A stretch of DNA of 36,289 bases from Verrucomicrobiota bacterium (GCA_031262805.1 JAISGX010000062.1:1-36289); one strand, 5' to 3'. Shown: positions 7,917 through 18,052, counted from the stretch's first letter. Translations and numbers: made by a program. The notes: a model not told the origin generated them from the letters alone.

Positions 7917-10142
7917 GTGGAGCCTTCGGTTGCCAAAGTCATTACCGCTCTTTCGCTGGATAAGGAATTTGAGTATTCCATTCCACCGGACTGGCGCGGG
8001 CGCCTCCACATCGGCAGTGTGGTTCGTGTGCCGTTCGGCCACCGCCGGGTGCAAGGCTTTGTGACGGGGTTGGCGGATGCCGCCACCTTTCCGAATCTGA
8101 AGCCGATTGAATCTGTCTCGGCGGATGTCCCCTTGTTTGATGCCACGATGCTCCGACTGGCGCGCTGGATGGCGGAATATTATGTGGCGCCTTTTGAGAG
8201 TGCGATTGCGGCTATCCTGCCCGCCGCCGTCCGCCGGGAGGGGGCCCGCTTCAAGGAGCAATGGATGGTGACGCGCATCCCCGCTACTCGGCCTTCTCCG
8301 GAGGAAGAGGCCGCCTTGACCCGGAGAAGCCCTCGGCAGGCCCAGGCGTGGGAGGTGGTGAAGCAGCGCCACCGAGTGGCGGCCTCCGTGTTGGAGGAAG
8401 AGACGGGAGTTTCCCTGGCCGGGTTGCGCCGCTTGGCCAAACGGGGATGGATTACCCTGGAAAAGGGGGTGATCCGGCGGGACCCCGGCGCCCGGATGAC
8501 CATTCTGCCCACAACAGCGCCGCCTTTGATGGAGCAGCAGCGGCAGGCGCTGGAGGTGGTTCGCTCGGAGATGGCGGCCCGAAAGCCGGGAGTGGTGCTG
8601 TTGCACGGCGTGACGGGCAGCGGCAAAACGGAGGTATATTTGGCGGCCATCGAGTCCGCTTTGGCCGCGGGAAAGGGAGCGATTGCGCTGGTGCCGGAAA
8701 TTGCCCTGACGCCGCAGACGATGGAGCGTTTTCGCGGGCGCTTTGGCGATACGGTGGCGGTGCTGCATAGCCATTTGTCCGATGGAGAGCGCCATGATGA
8801 GTGGCGGCGGATTGCCTCTGGGCAGGCGCGGGTGGTGGTGGGCGCCCGCAGTGCCCTCTTTGCGCCGGTCCGCCCTTTGGGCCTGCTGGTGGTGGATGAG
8901 GAGCATGAACCGGCCTATAAGCAGGAGGAGGCGCCCCGCTACAATGCGCGGGATGTGGCGGTGATGCGCGGCCACCTGGAAGGGTGTGCGGTGGTGTTGG
9001 GCAGCGCCACGCCTGCGTTGGAATCCTACCGGAATGCCAAGGAGGGCAAGTACCGCTTGGTTCGGATGAGCAAGCGCGTGGACCGGTGCGTCATGCCGGC
9101 CGTGCGGGTGGTGGACATGCGAGTGGAGGCGGAAAAGGCGGGGGCGGTCCATTTGCTCTCGCAGGACTTGGTGGAGGCCATCCGCTCCCGAATGGCGCGT
9201 GGAGAGCAGACCATGTTGTTTTTGAACCGCCGGGGATATGCCACGACGGTGATGTGTCCTCTGTGTGGGAAGGTGGAGACCTGTGGAAATTGCAGCGTCA
9301 ATATGACCTATCACCGGCAGAACGAGTGGATGGTGTGCCATGTCTGCGGTGAAATCCGGGAGGTGCCGACACATTGCACGAATCCCGACTGTCAGGGGCT
9401 CGCGATCAAAATGACGGGCGTGGGCACCCAGCGGGTGGAAGCCGCCGTGCGGAAGATTTTCCCGAAGGCGCGCATCGAACGGATGGATGCGGATACCACG
9501 GGCGCCAAAAATGCCCATGCCCATATTCTGGGGCGTTTCCGGCGCGGGGACATCGACATCCTGATCGGCACGCAGATGATTGCCAAGGGATTGGATTTTC
9601 CGAACGTGACGCTGGTGGGGGTCATTTTTGCCGACCTGAGCCTCCAGATGCCGGATTTCCGGGCGGCTGAGCGCACCTTCCAGCTACTGACGCAGGTGGC
9701 GGGCCGTTCCGGCCGCGGGGATGTGCCCGGCGAGGTGTATTTTCAGACCTACACGCCGTTTCATCCGGCCGTGCAATCCGCCCGAAATGCGGACTATGAC
9801 ACCTTTTATGATCAGGAGATCGAAATGCGGCGCATCCTGCGTTTTCCGCCGTTCAGCCGCCTGACCACCGTGCTCTTCCGGGGAAAAGCGGAACAGGAGG
9901 TGGATGCCTGTGCCAAGGCGTTCACCGCACACCTCAAACCGCAATTGTCGGCCGCCGTCGTGATCAAAGGGCCGGCCCCGGCGCCGCTGGCCAAGGCCAA
10001 GGGATACCACCGGGCCCAACTGGTGCTCTCGGCACCGACGGCAAGGGAATATGTGCCCCTGCTCCGCCAGGCGGTGAAAACATTCAATCCACCCAAAGGA
10101 GTCCAGGTGGTCTTGAATGTGGATGCGTTGTCTCTGCTGTGA
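7917..10142 (+). CDS. priA: Primosomal protein N' (replication restart helicase PriA)
   Basis: 741 aa; GVTGSGKTEVYLAAIE Walker A, VVDEEHE, C-rich zinc module CPLCGKVETCGNCSVNMTYH...CHVCGE...CTNPDC, GTQMIAKGLDFPNVTLV. GTG start at 7917. Confidence 0.95.
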   Translation: MEPSVAKVITALSLDKEFEYSIPPDWRGRLHIGSVVRVPFGHRRVQGFVTGLADAATFPNLKPIESVSADVPLFDATMLRLARWMAEYYVAPFESAIAAILPAAVRREGARFKEQWMVTRIPATRPSPEEEAALTRRSPRQAQAWEVVKQRHRVAASVLEEETGVSLAGLRRLAKRGWITLEKGVIRRDPGARMTILPTTAPPLMEQQRQALEVVRSEMAARKPGVVLLHGVTGSGKTEVYLAAIESALAAGKGAIALVPEIALTPQTMERFRGRFGDTVAVLHSHLSDGERHDEWRRIASGQARVVVGARSALFAPVRPLGLLVVDEEHEPAYKQEEAPRYNARDVAVMRGHLEGCAVVLGSATPALESYRNAKEGKYRLVRMSKRVDRCVMPAVRVVDMRVEAEKAGAVHLLSQDLVEAIRSRMARGEQTMLFLNRRGYATTVMCPLCGKVETCGNCSVNMTYHRQNEWMVCHVCGEIREVPTHCTNPDCQGLAIKMTGVGTQRVEAAVRKIFPKARIERMDADTTGAKNAHAHILGRFRRGDIDILIGTQMIAKGLDFPNVTLVGVIFADLSLQMPDFRAAERTFQLLTQVAGRSGRGDVPGEVYFQTYTPFHPAVQSARNADYDTFYDQEIEMRRILRFPPFSRLTTVLFRGKAEQEVDACAKAFTAHLKPQLSAAVVIKGPAPAPLAKAKGYHRAQLVLSAPTAREYVPLLRQAVKTFNPPKGVQVVLNVDALSLL

Positions 10143-10302
10143 CGTTTGTGCCCATGCGGGGCGGCATGCGGGTTTTCCTTCCTGCAAGAAGCCGTGGCGG
10201 AGTTGTCTGCGGCATTTGATCCGGCCCGCCTTGGAGATCGTCCGGGTGCGGAATGTGCCCCCGCGGTCGGACAGGGCCATTTCTTCCGGTTGGGAAGAAT
10301 TA

Positions 10303-11538
10303 TTACGTTTTTTCTTTTTCGTAATACGCTGCGATGGAGCGACCGGCCAGGTAGCCGGAGGCGGCGGCCCATTGCAGGTTGTAGCCGCCGCTCGGGCCGT
10401 CGAGGTCCAGGATTTCCCCAGCGAAATACAGTCTGGGACACAATCGGCTTTCTAGGGTGTCCGGGCGAACATTCTTCAAGGAGACACCGCCGGAGGTGAC
10501 CATGCTTTCTGCGAACGCCCCGGTCCGCCGGATACTCAGGGGCAGGGCGTTCAGATGGAGGGAAAGAGCGTGCTGCTGCGGCGCGCTCAGGCGGGAAAAG
10601 GTTTGCTCTGCCGGGAGGTGGGAGAGGTCCAGAAGAGTGTCGGCCAATGCGCGGGGAAGTTGTCGGGAAAGCCAAGCGCCTATGCGTTGGGTTCCATGGG
10701 AACGGCGGAGGGCCTGGAAATCCGGGAGTTCCGGCAGCACGGACAGGCGAATGCGCACGGGCTGTTCTGTTTGTAGCTTGCGGGCGACCCGGCCAGAAAA
10801 ATTGAGGACGGCTGGCCCGGAAAGGCCGTGGTGGGTGAACAGGATTTCACCGCACACGCCCGGGGGCTGGCGGTTGCCGTCAAAGGTTAAGCCTGCATTC
10901 CGGATGGAAAGGCCGCTGAGGGCGGCTGGCCACGTTTCCACGGTATGCAGGGCGCTCAGAGCTGGAACAGGGGGGACCAGCTCATGTCCGAGGGCTTGGG
11001 CCAGACGGAATCCGGAGCCGTCCGATCCCAGGGAGGGGGCGGATCGGCCCCCTGCGGATAAAAGCACGGTATGCCAGGGCATGGCATCCACCTGCCAGGG
11101 GGCTTCGGGCTGTTCCGGCGGCAACAGGGAGTGAACGGCATGCTCCGGCATCCAGTCCACGCCGCCGTCCCGGCAGGCCTTCACCAGCGCATCCCGGACA
11201 TAGGCGGCGGATTCGAAGGCGGGATAAATGCGGCCGGAGGCATCTATGAAGGAGTCCACCCCCAGTTTTTTCAGAAGCGCCCGCCAGGCCTTCGGCGGCA
11301 AGGCACGGAAGGCCGGAAGGGTGAAGCGCCCCTGTTTGCCGAACGCGGCGGCGAATTCCTCTTCGGTGGCGGCATGGCTGATGTTGCCTCGGCCGCCGCC
11401 GGTGGCGGCCAGCTTCACACCGGCTTTTGGGAGGCGGTCCGCCAGAGCAATCCGGACACCTGGAGCGTGGCGGGCCAACGTGAGGGCGGCAACCAATCCG
11501 GCCGGACCCGCGCCGATGATGAGAACTGAAGGTTTCAT
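10303..11538 (-). CDS. NAD(P)/FAD-dependent oxidoreductase, BaiN/HI0933 (YhiN) family
   Basis: IIGAGPAGLVAALTLA, KLAATGGGRGNISHA, GRIYPAFESAAYVRDAL, VTSGGVSLKNVRPDTLESRLCPRLYFAGEILDLDGPSGGYNLQWAAASG. Confidence 0.92.
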   Translation of the reverse strand: MKPSVLIIGAGPAGLVAALTLARHAPGVRIALADRLPKAGVKLAATGGGRGNISHAATEEEFAAAFGKQGRFTLPAFRALPPKAWRALLKKLGVDSFIDASGRIYPAFESAAYVRDALVKACRDGGVDWMPEHAVHSLLPPEQPEAPWQVDAMPWHTVLLSAGGRSAPSLGSDGSGFRLAQALGHELVPPVPALSALHTVETWPAALSGLSIRNAGLTFDGNRQPPGVCGEILFTHHGLSGPAVLNFSGRVARKLQTEQPVRIRLSVLPELPDFQALRRSHGTQRIGAWLSRQLPRALADTLLDLSHLPAEQTFSRLSAPQQHALSLHLNALPLSIRRTGAFAESMVTSGGVSLKNVRPDTLESRLCPRLYFAGEILDLDGPSGGYNLQWAAASGYLAGRSIAAYYEKEKT

Positions 11539-11562
11539 GCCGGGTGCGTCGGGAACGGGGAT

Positions 11563-12342
11563 TTATTTTGAAACCGGCATCCAGCGGTGGAGGATGATAT
11601 CCAGGGTGCCGTTCGCCTGCCAGTCGGCCAGGGCTTGGTTGGCGGATTCCCGCAACATCACGCTGCCCCGGCGGAAGGCCCAGGCCAGCTCTTCGCGTGC
11701 AAAAAGCGTGGGGGCAATGGCTAGGCGCGGTTCATATCGAAGTGTGGCCCACCAGGCATAGGGGGCGTCGTAGATAAACAAATCGATTTCATCATTCAGG
11801 AGGGCCTGAACGGCATCCGCTTGTTTGGTGAAAACCATGTGGGCAGCACGGGTGAAATAACGCACGGCATATTCCTCGCCGGTGGAATGAGCGAGGACAC
11901 CCACCCGGTTGGTTGTCGCCTGAACCTTGATGGCCGTGTTGTAGTGTGCGGCTTCTTCCGCACGCAGCAGGGCGGTTTGCCCGGCCACGAGATACGGATT
12001 GGCGAAGTCCAGTTTGGTTCGCCTCTCTTCGGTGATGGCAAAGCCGGCCATGATCAAATCCACATCTCCATTCAACAGCGCACGTTCCAGCCGATTCTCC
12101 GGATAGGGGAGAAATTCCGGCCGCATGCCCAACCGGGCCGCTAGGTGGATGCCCAATTCAATTTCGACGCCGTCCCAATATCCCTGCTCCCGGAAGGAGA
12201 AGGGAGGGGCGTTTTCCAGCGTACCAATCCGCAAAGCGGGGCGGGGGTCCTGCTCCCTCGGCGTGGCACAGCCGGATAAGACCCAAACGCCTGTACCGGC
12301 GAAGGCCATTCCCATGAACAACCATCGAAAAAAATGCCGCAT
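11563..12342 (-). CDS. Periplasmic solute-binding lipoprotein (SBP_bac_3-like amino-acid type)
   Basis: Lipobox VLSGC, LRIGTLENAPPFSFREQGYWDGVEIELGIHLAARLGM, DLIMAGFAITEERRTKLDFANPY, QALADWQANGTLDIILHRWM. Confidence 0.88.
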   Translation of the reverse strand: MRHFFRWLFMGMAFAGTGVWVLSGCATPREQDPRPALRIGTLENAPPFSFREQGYWDGVEIELGIHLAARLGMRPEFLPYPENRLERALLNGDVDLIMAGFAITEERRTKLDFANPYLVAGQTALLRAEEAAHYNTAIKVQATTNRVGVLAHSTGEEYAVRYFTRAAHMVFTKQADAVQALLNDEIDLFIYDAPYAWWATLRYEPRLAIAPTLFAREELAWAFRRGSVMLRESANQALADWQANGTLDIILHRWMPVSK

Positions 12343-12370
12343 GTCCTGCCGTTCCGGTCGGGAGGGGGGG

Positions 12371-13597
12371 TCAGCCCTTTTTCGGCAGGTATTCTTTTTC
12401 CAACGCGTCGTAGCGGTTGCTGACCATTCGAACGAGGGCGCGCTTTTCGTTATAGGACCCCGGGAAGAAGGAGCCTTTGAACCCGGCCAGAATGATATTG
12501 CGTAGCCGTGCGGGCGTAATGGGCAGATGGGCGCAGACCAGTTTCAATTCATCGGTGACGGTGGTGCGGGAGACCAGCCGGTTGTCGGTGCAGATGGACA
12601 CCGAGAGGTTGGCTTCCAGCATTTTCCGAAGGGGATGTTCCGCCGCCGTGGGGATGGAAGGGAGAGTTTGCAAGTTGCTGGTGGGGCAGACTTCCATGGT
12701 GATGCGCCGCGATGCAATGTAGTCCACCAAGCATTTGACGTAATAGTCGGGGTCCTTGATGGAGGGGTCTTTGATGCGTTCGGCGGCAAACAGGAAGGTG
12801 CCGTGGCCGATCCGGTCGGCATGACATTCCGTGATGGCCTGGAAGATGGATTCCGGTCCATAGGCTTCTCCTGCGTGCACGGTTTTTTTGATGAAATGGG
12901 TGTGGGCGTATTGATAGGCTTTTTTATGGTCGATGGCGGGAAAACCGGCTTCCGCGCCGGCGAGGTCGAAGCCCACGACGGGGATGCCTTTTTGATGGGC
13001 CAGGATGGCGGCGGAACGGGCCATTTCCAAGGAGGCGGTGGAAAAAACTTCCTTGGCGGGCGCATGCGGCAGTACATCGAAGAGCTGGGCATAATAGGTG
13101 GAGGAATAGCGGGTGAAAAAGCGCATGGCGCAGGTGATGATGCCATAGTGGAAGGGGATGTCGCGGCCTTGAACCACGGCTTCGGCGGCATTGAATTCCT
13201 TCTGCGCGGCCGCCAGTCCGCGGTTGACGCTTTCCACCACTTCTTCGACGCTGAAGCCGGGCCGGATATGCAACTGGGGAGCATAGCGGACCTCGATGTA
13301 GCGGACATTTTCCGCAATGTTGTCCATGGCGAGCTCATAGGCGGCGCGTTCCAAGTTTTCGGGCGTCTGGAGCACGGAACAGGTCAGAGCGAAGCCGCGG
13401 AGATAATCCGGCAGATCTTTGTATTTTTCTTTAAAAACAAGTTCCTTCAGGCCTTCTTCTGTTTCAGAGGGCAGTTCGATGTGGGCGGCTTTGCCCAGTT
13501 CAAGCAAGGTGGAGACCCGCAGGGAACCGTCCAAATGCAGATGCAGATCGGTTTTGGGAATTTTCTCCAGAAATTCATGCGTGATGGATTGGGTCAT
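12371..13597 (-). CDS. add: Adenosine deaminase
   Basis: KTDLHLHLDGSLRVSTLLELG, VVGFDLAGAEAGFP, VHAGEAYGPESI, DRIGHGTFLF, MEVCPTSNLQT, SICTDNRLVSRTT. Confidence 0.93.
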   Translation of the reverse strand: MTQSITHEFLEKIPKTDLHLHLDGSLRVSTLLELGKAAHIELPSETEEGLKELVFKEKYKDLPDYLRGFALTCSVLQTPENLERAAYELAMDNIAENVRYIEVRYAPQLHIRPGFSVEEVVESVNRGLAAAQKEFNAAEAVVQGRDIPFHYGIITCAMRFFTRYSSTYYAQLFDVLPHAPAKEVFSTASLEMARSAAILAHQKGIPVVGFDLAGAEAGFPAIDHKKAYQYAHTHFIKKTVHAGEAYGPESIFQAITECHADRIGHGTFLFAAERIKDPSIKDPDYYVKCLVDYIASRRITMEVCPTSNLQTLPSIPTAAEHPLRKMLEANLSVSICTDNRLVSRTTVTDELKLVCAHLPITPARLRNIILAGFKGSFFPGSYNEKRALVRMVSNRYDALEKEYLPKKG

Positions 13598-13779
13598 GAC
13601 GAAACCTCCTGCTGTTGACGAACCGTACTGTATACATTTCCACTCATTTTATCCCAAGTCCGGGGCCGGTGCAACGGCGTTTCACCTTTGCAGAAAAAAC
13701 CTTTTACCGCGTGGATGGGGGAAGAAGTCCGGGGTTGGCAGTTGTCATTTTGATCCGGCGGTGGCAGGATATCGGCATT

Positions 13780-14523
13780 ATGTCGCAAAAACGAACACAT
13801 GAGATTGCCTGTCCCTTTTGCGGGCACGAACAGGAAGTGGAATTGTACGATTCCATTGTGGTGGATGAGGAACCCGAACTGCGGGTGGCCTTGCTGTCTA
13901 ACCGCCTCAACCGGGTGGAATGCGAAATGTGCCGGAAGAATTTCCGCGTGGATAAACCGTTGGTTTATCATGACCGGGAGCAGGAGCTTTTCATTCATTT
14001 CGATCCATTGATCGGCGGGCGGACGCTGGAGCAGGCGGAAGAGTCCTTTGCGACGGCCATGTCCGCTCTGCGGGACCTGCTGCCGGAGGGGGTGGAACCC
14101 CCGGAAACCCATTTGGTGGTGGAATGGACGGAGCTGATCGAGCTGGTGTTCCTGCTGGAGGAAGGGTTGGATCCGCGGTTGGTGGAGCATATCAAGTATA
14201 TGATGTTCCAGCAGAATCCCGACCGGCTGGACGCCCGGGCCAAGGGCCTTCTGTTTGATGCTCAGGATTCCACGGATGAACAACTTTGCTTTGTGGTGCA
14301 GGATCGCAAGACCCGGAAGTTGGAGGCTGTCCTTAACTTCAGCCGGGCGGATTACGAGGCCTTGGTGAATGTGTTTGATTCGGGCGACCAACTGGCTCTT
14401 TTGAAGGAGCAGTTCCCCGGCCCCTATCTCAATGGACGGTTGAAATATCTTCAGGATCAGGTCATGGCCGATGATGAGGCGGCGGATGCCGGTGTATTCT
14501 CGGAGGTCCCGCCGCCTTTATGA
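13780..14523 (+). CDS. CpXC domain protein
   Basis: MSQKRTHEIACPFCGHEQEVELYDSIVVDEEPELRVALLSNRLNRVECEMCRKNFRVDKPLVYHDREQELFIHF; start placed at the internal ATG at 13780. Confidence 0.82.
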   Translation: MSQKRTHEIACPFCGHEQEVELYDSIVVDEEPELRVALLSNRLNRVECEMCRKNFRVDKPLVYHDREQELFIHFDPLIGGRTLEQAEESFATAMSALRDLLPEGVEPPETHLVVEWTELIELVFLLEEGLDPRLVEHIKYMMFQQNPDRLDARAKGLLFDAQDSTDEQLCFVVQDRKTRKLEAVLNFSRADYEALVNVFDSGDQLALLKEQFPGPYLNGRLKYLQDQVMADDEAADAGVFSEVPPPL

Positions 14524-15281
14524 AGGAATCCCTCGGCGATAGACAAAAACGAGCGCGCCAAATCCTTCGCCGTCTGCGGAAGGCCTATCCCGACGCCGGT
14601 TGCGAATTGGATTGGCACACGCCGTTGCAATTGACCGTGGCGACCATCCTATCCGCCCAATGTACGGATCGGCGAGTGAATCTCGTCACGCCGGCCTTGT
14701 TCAAGAAATACCGGACGGCCCGCGACTGGGCGGCCACCCCCCGGGAGACGCTGGAAGAGGAAATCCGCTCCACGGGGTTTTTTCGGAATAAGGCCAAGAA
14801 CATCCAGGCATTGATGACCCGGCTGGAGGAGGAGTTCAATGGAACCCTGCCATCCGATTTTGATGTGCTACTTTCGCTGCCCGGAATCGGCCGCAAGACG
14901 GCGAATTTGCTGGCGGCCACCTTGTTTGACCAGCCGGGGTTGATTGTGGATACCCATTTCATCCGGTTGTCCAACCGGCTGGGATTCGTGGCGAATCTAA
15001 CGGATGCTGTCAAAATCGAGTTTAGCCTTCAGAAGATTGTGCCCCGGCGGGATTGGACGGATTGGTCGCATGGGATGGTCATCCATGGCCGACGGTGTTG
15101 CTATGCCTGGAAACCCAATTGCGAGGGATGTCCCATCCGGCCGCTGTGCCCTTCCGCATTTACAGCGGGATGGTCCAAAGCCGCCTGCGCCAAACCATCG
15201 CCGTACGCTTCCGCCCCATCGAAGGGCCATGCGAAAACGACCGCCCGTGCGGCCTGCTCTCGAACATCCAAATCAGCCTGA
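14520..15281 (+). CDS. nth: Endonuclease III
   Basis: LTVATILSAQCTDRRVNLVTPALF, LLSLPGIGRKTANLLAA, VDTHFIRLSNRLG, Fe-S CYAWKPNCEGCPIRPLC; unusual ~45-aa basic/Ala-rich C-terminal tail. Confidence 0.94.
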   Translation: MKESLGDRQKRARQILRRLRKAYPDAGCELDWHTPLQLTVATILSAQCTDRRVNLVTPALFKKYRTARDWAATPRETLEEEIRSTGFFRNKAKNIQALMTRLEEEFNGTLPSDFDVLLSLPGIGRKTANLLAATLFDQPGLIVDTHFIRLSNRLGFVANLTDAVKIEFSLQKIVPRRDWTDWSHGMVIHGRRCCYAWKPNCEGCPIRPLCPSAFTAGWSKAACAKPSPYASAPSKGHAKTTARAACSRTSKSA

Positions 15282-16870
15282 TGGAAAACAAAAACGTCAT
15301 TCGGTTTGCCTTCACGGTGGGCGGTTTCACCATGATGAGCCGGTTTCTGGGCATGATCCGGGACATCCTGACGGCGGGCGTGTTCGGAACGTCCTTGGCG
15401 ATGTCGTCGTTTGTCGTGGCATTCCGTATTCCCAATTTATTTCGGGCGTTGTTCGGAGAAGGGGCGCTCTCGTCGGCGTTTGTGCCGGTGTTTATGGATT
15501 CCCGCCGAAACGATGGGGAGGCGGCAGCCTGGCGGTTGGCCCGTCGCGTGGTCACGTTGGTGGGCTGGGTGTTGCTCGGGATTGTGCTGGCCGGCGTGGT
15601 GGGCATGGGCTGGGCCATGCATTGGCCGGGCCTGAATGAAAAATGGGCGGCGGTGTTGCCGTTGGCCCGCATTATGCTCCCCTATGTGTTTTTCATCTGC
15701 ATGGCGGCATTGGCCATGGCGGTGCTCAACTCCTACCGGTTGTTCTCCGTGTCTGCGTTCACGCCCGCCCTGCTCAACATCACGTGGATCCTTTCCGTCC
15801 TTTTCCTGCTTCCGCTGGTAAAGGGCTCGTCCCGGCAGATTGTGGTGCTGGCCTGGACGGTGTTTGCGGCCGGCGTGGTGCAGCTGGTCTACCAGCTTCC
15901 CGCCCTGTGGCGCGTGGGATGGCGTCCGGGGGTGGATACGGATTGGCGGGACCCCCGGGTGAAGCGGGTATTCATGCTGATGGGGCCTTCTGCACTTGGG
16001 TTGGCGGTCAACCAGGTGAATGTCATGATCAGCAGCGGGTTGGCGCTATGGGTGGGCACATGGGCTCCCTCGGCCCTGTTTTATGCCGAACGGCTGATTT
16101 ATTTTCCGCAGGGCATCTTGGCGACTTCGCTGGGAACGGTGCTGCTTCCCGTGCTGTCCGATTTTGCCGCCCAGAAAAAGTATGACGACATGCGGGCTGC
16201 GGTTCACCATGGTTTGCGGACCCTGTTGTTTGTCATGACGCCCGCGGCTGCGGGCTTGTTCATCCTAGCCCGTCCGATTGTCGGGATGTTGCTGGAGCGG
16301 GGGGCGTTTGATCCGACGAGTACGGAGTTGACGGCCCGTGCATTGTCGTTTTATGCGCCCGGGCTGGTCGTCTTCTGCCTGGCCAAGGTGTTTGTTCCGG
16401 CCTTTTATGCGCTCCAGGACACCAAAACCCCGGTGAAGATCGGATTGTGCTCTGTCTCTCTGGGCTTTACCTTGAACATTTTGTTTGTACTGACGTTGCC
16501 GGAATATTGGAAGCATGCCGGGTTGGCCTTTTCCACCGTGATCGCCGAGGGGGTGAACGGCACATTGTTGGCGATTTTCCTGCACCGCCGCTTGGGCCCG
16601 TTGGATATTCCCGGTGTTCTCCGCGGGTTCGGCCGTGCCCTGCTGGCGGCGGCGGCCATGGCGGCGGTGGCCGCCGCTGCAGAACAGGTTCTGGTTTCCC
16701 GGCTACATCTGCACCTGTCTCATCAGGTGTCCCGGTTCATCGGCGTGCCGGCGGCGGTGCTCTTGGGCATGGGAGTCTATTTCGCTTTGGCCCGGCTGTT
16801 CCGCTTTCCGGAGCTCGGCTTTGTCATGGAGGCGTTTCGCGCCCGCAAGGACCGGAAGGCCAACGTGTGA
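15281..16870 (+). CDS. murJ: Lipid II flippase MurJ
   Basis: MENKNVIRFAFTVGGFTMMSRFLGMIRDILTAGVFGTSLAMSSFVVAFRIPNLFRALFGEGALSSAFVPVF; multi-TM MviN family. Start ATG at 15281 overlaps the nth stop (TGATG). Confidence 0.95.
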   Translation: MENKNVIRFAFTVGGFTMMSRFLGMIRDILTAGVFGTSLAMSSFVVAFRIPNLFRALFGEGALSSAFVPVFMDSRRNDGEAAAWRLARRVVTLVGWVLLGIVLAGVVGMGWAMHWPGLNEKWAAVLPLARIMLPYVFFICMAALAMAVLNSYRLFSVSAFTPALLNITWILSVLFLLPLVKGSSRQIVVLAWTVFAAGVVQLVYQLPALWRVGWRPGVDTDWRDPRVKRVFMLMGPSALGLAVNQVNVMISSGLALWVGTWAPSALFYAERLIYFPQGILATSLGTVLLPVLSDFAAQKKYDDMRAAVHHGLRTLLFVMTPAAAGLFILARPIVGMLLERGAFDPTSTELTARALSFYAPGLVVFCLAKVFVPAFYALQDTKTPVKIGLCSVSLGFTLNILFVLTLPEYWKHAGLAFSTVIAEGVNGTLLAIFLHRRLGPLDIPGVLRGFGRALLAAAAMAAVAAAAEQVLVSRLHLHLSHQVSRFIGVPAAVLLGMGVYFALARLFRFPELGFVMEAFRARKDRKANV

Positions 16871-17388
16871 GAGTGCTCCTCCACGGGGAGATTGGCGTCG
16901 GGAAGAGTACCGTGCTCCGCTGTTTGCTGGATAGATTGGAGTGGGAGAGGCCGCAGGGATATCGAACCCACTGGAACGGGCTGGGCCGGGGCGCTTCGGA
17001 GATTTGGTTCGAAACATGGGATGGGCGGCGGCGCTTTCCCATGGCGGCCCGGCAAGCGGGGGGGACCGGCATTCGGCGATATACCCTGAATGTTCCTGCC
17101 TTTCTTCTGGGGTTGGCGGCGGCCTTTGAAGCCGACGCCGACCGACCGACGGCGGTGGATGAATTGGGCTGGCTGGAGTGCGCCCATCCGGATGTCATGG
17201 CGACCATGGCGTCTCGACTGCAGCAGGCGGGAAACGGCATCTGGGTGCTCCAAAACCGTGCGCTTTCTCGTTGGGAAGCGTGGATGCCGCGCACGGGCAT
17301 GGTGGTGGAGGAGGTGACGCTTCGGAATCGGGAGCACATCGTGGACCGAATTTTGGAAAGGTGGAACCAGGAACAGGCCCGGAGATGA
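16867..17388 (+). CDS. THEP1-like P-loop nucleoside-triphosphatase
   Basis: GTG start at 16867 overlapping the murJ TGA; MRVLLHGEIGVGKSTVLRCLLDRL (Walker A), AVDELGWLE (Walker B-like). Confidence 0.75.
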   Translation: MRVLLHGEIGVGKSTVLRCLLDRLEWERPQGYRTHWNGLGRGASEIWFETWDGRRRFPMAARQAGGTGIRRYTLNVPAFLLGLAAAFEADADRPTAVDELGWLECAHPDVMATMASRLQQAGNGIWVLQNRALSRWEAWMPRTGMVVEEVTLRNREHIVDRILERWNQEQARR

Positions 17389-17807
17389 GAAACAAGAGCT
17401 ATCCATAAACAACTCGATGGATCATCAACGTCCGATGCTTCCGGGTTCCGTGGATGAAAAGGATTTCCCGACATCAAGGCCGTGCCATGGCCTCGAAAAC
17501 GGGAGGGGATTCGCACAATCTATTTTTCACCCATCCCTCTTTCGTGTGGATGACTCGCTCCCGGCGGAATGCAACGGCCTGTCTGCCTGTCGTTTTGCGG
17601 GGGCGGTTTTCCCGGGGTGTGATGCGGCGAGGCTAGGGTGGCGGTGGTGGCGGATGCCGTCGCAAGGAGATGGTTTGGGCGGATGGGGAGATCCTTTGTG
17701 ATCCGCCTGCGTGACGGCGCCGGACGAGAGGAGCTCCACCGTTCCTAGGCGTTATGGCCGCAACATGAAATTGGAAGATTTCATCGTGGCGCTGTTGTCA
17801 GAGGAAT

Positions 17808-17833
17808 AAGAAAAGCCCTGCAGATGCAGGGAT
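17808..17833 (-). terminator. Rho-independent terminator downstream of tRNA-Leu
   Basis: Minus-strand CCCTGCA-TC-TGCAGGG-CTTTTCTT (stem arms 17825-17831 and 17816-17822). Confidence 0.75.
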
Positions 17834-17841
17834 TTTGAAAA

Positions 17842-17925
<84 letters not shown>

Positions 17926-18052
17926 ACCGGGAGTGTGAACCTCGTGGTTAACGGCGAAAAAGATACGCATTTGTCTGCTCCCCCGCAAGTGTTTTCGCCG
18001 TGTTGGTGGGTTTTCGTCCGGGAAGGGGGGGGCGGGGGAACGGACGCAGGGG

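Noticed and set aside
7851-9524. 557-aa - strand ORF
   Set aside because: Antisense to clear priA; His/Arg/Pro-rich shadow translation with no recognisable motif.
12527-13618. 363-aa + strand ORF
   Set aside because: Antisense to adenosine deaminase; Gly/Phe-rich mirror of the real codons.
16447-16866. N-terminal part of the 313-aa ORF
   Set aside because: Overlaps murJ out of frame; the real THEP1-like product starts at the GTG at 16867.
17417-17701. 94-aa + strand ORF next to tRNA-Leu
   Set aside because: No recognisable motif, odd composition, no good SD; treated as non-coding.
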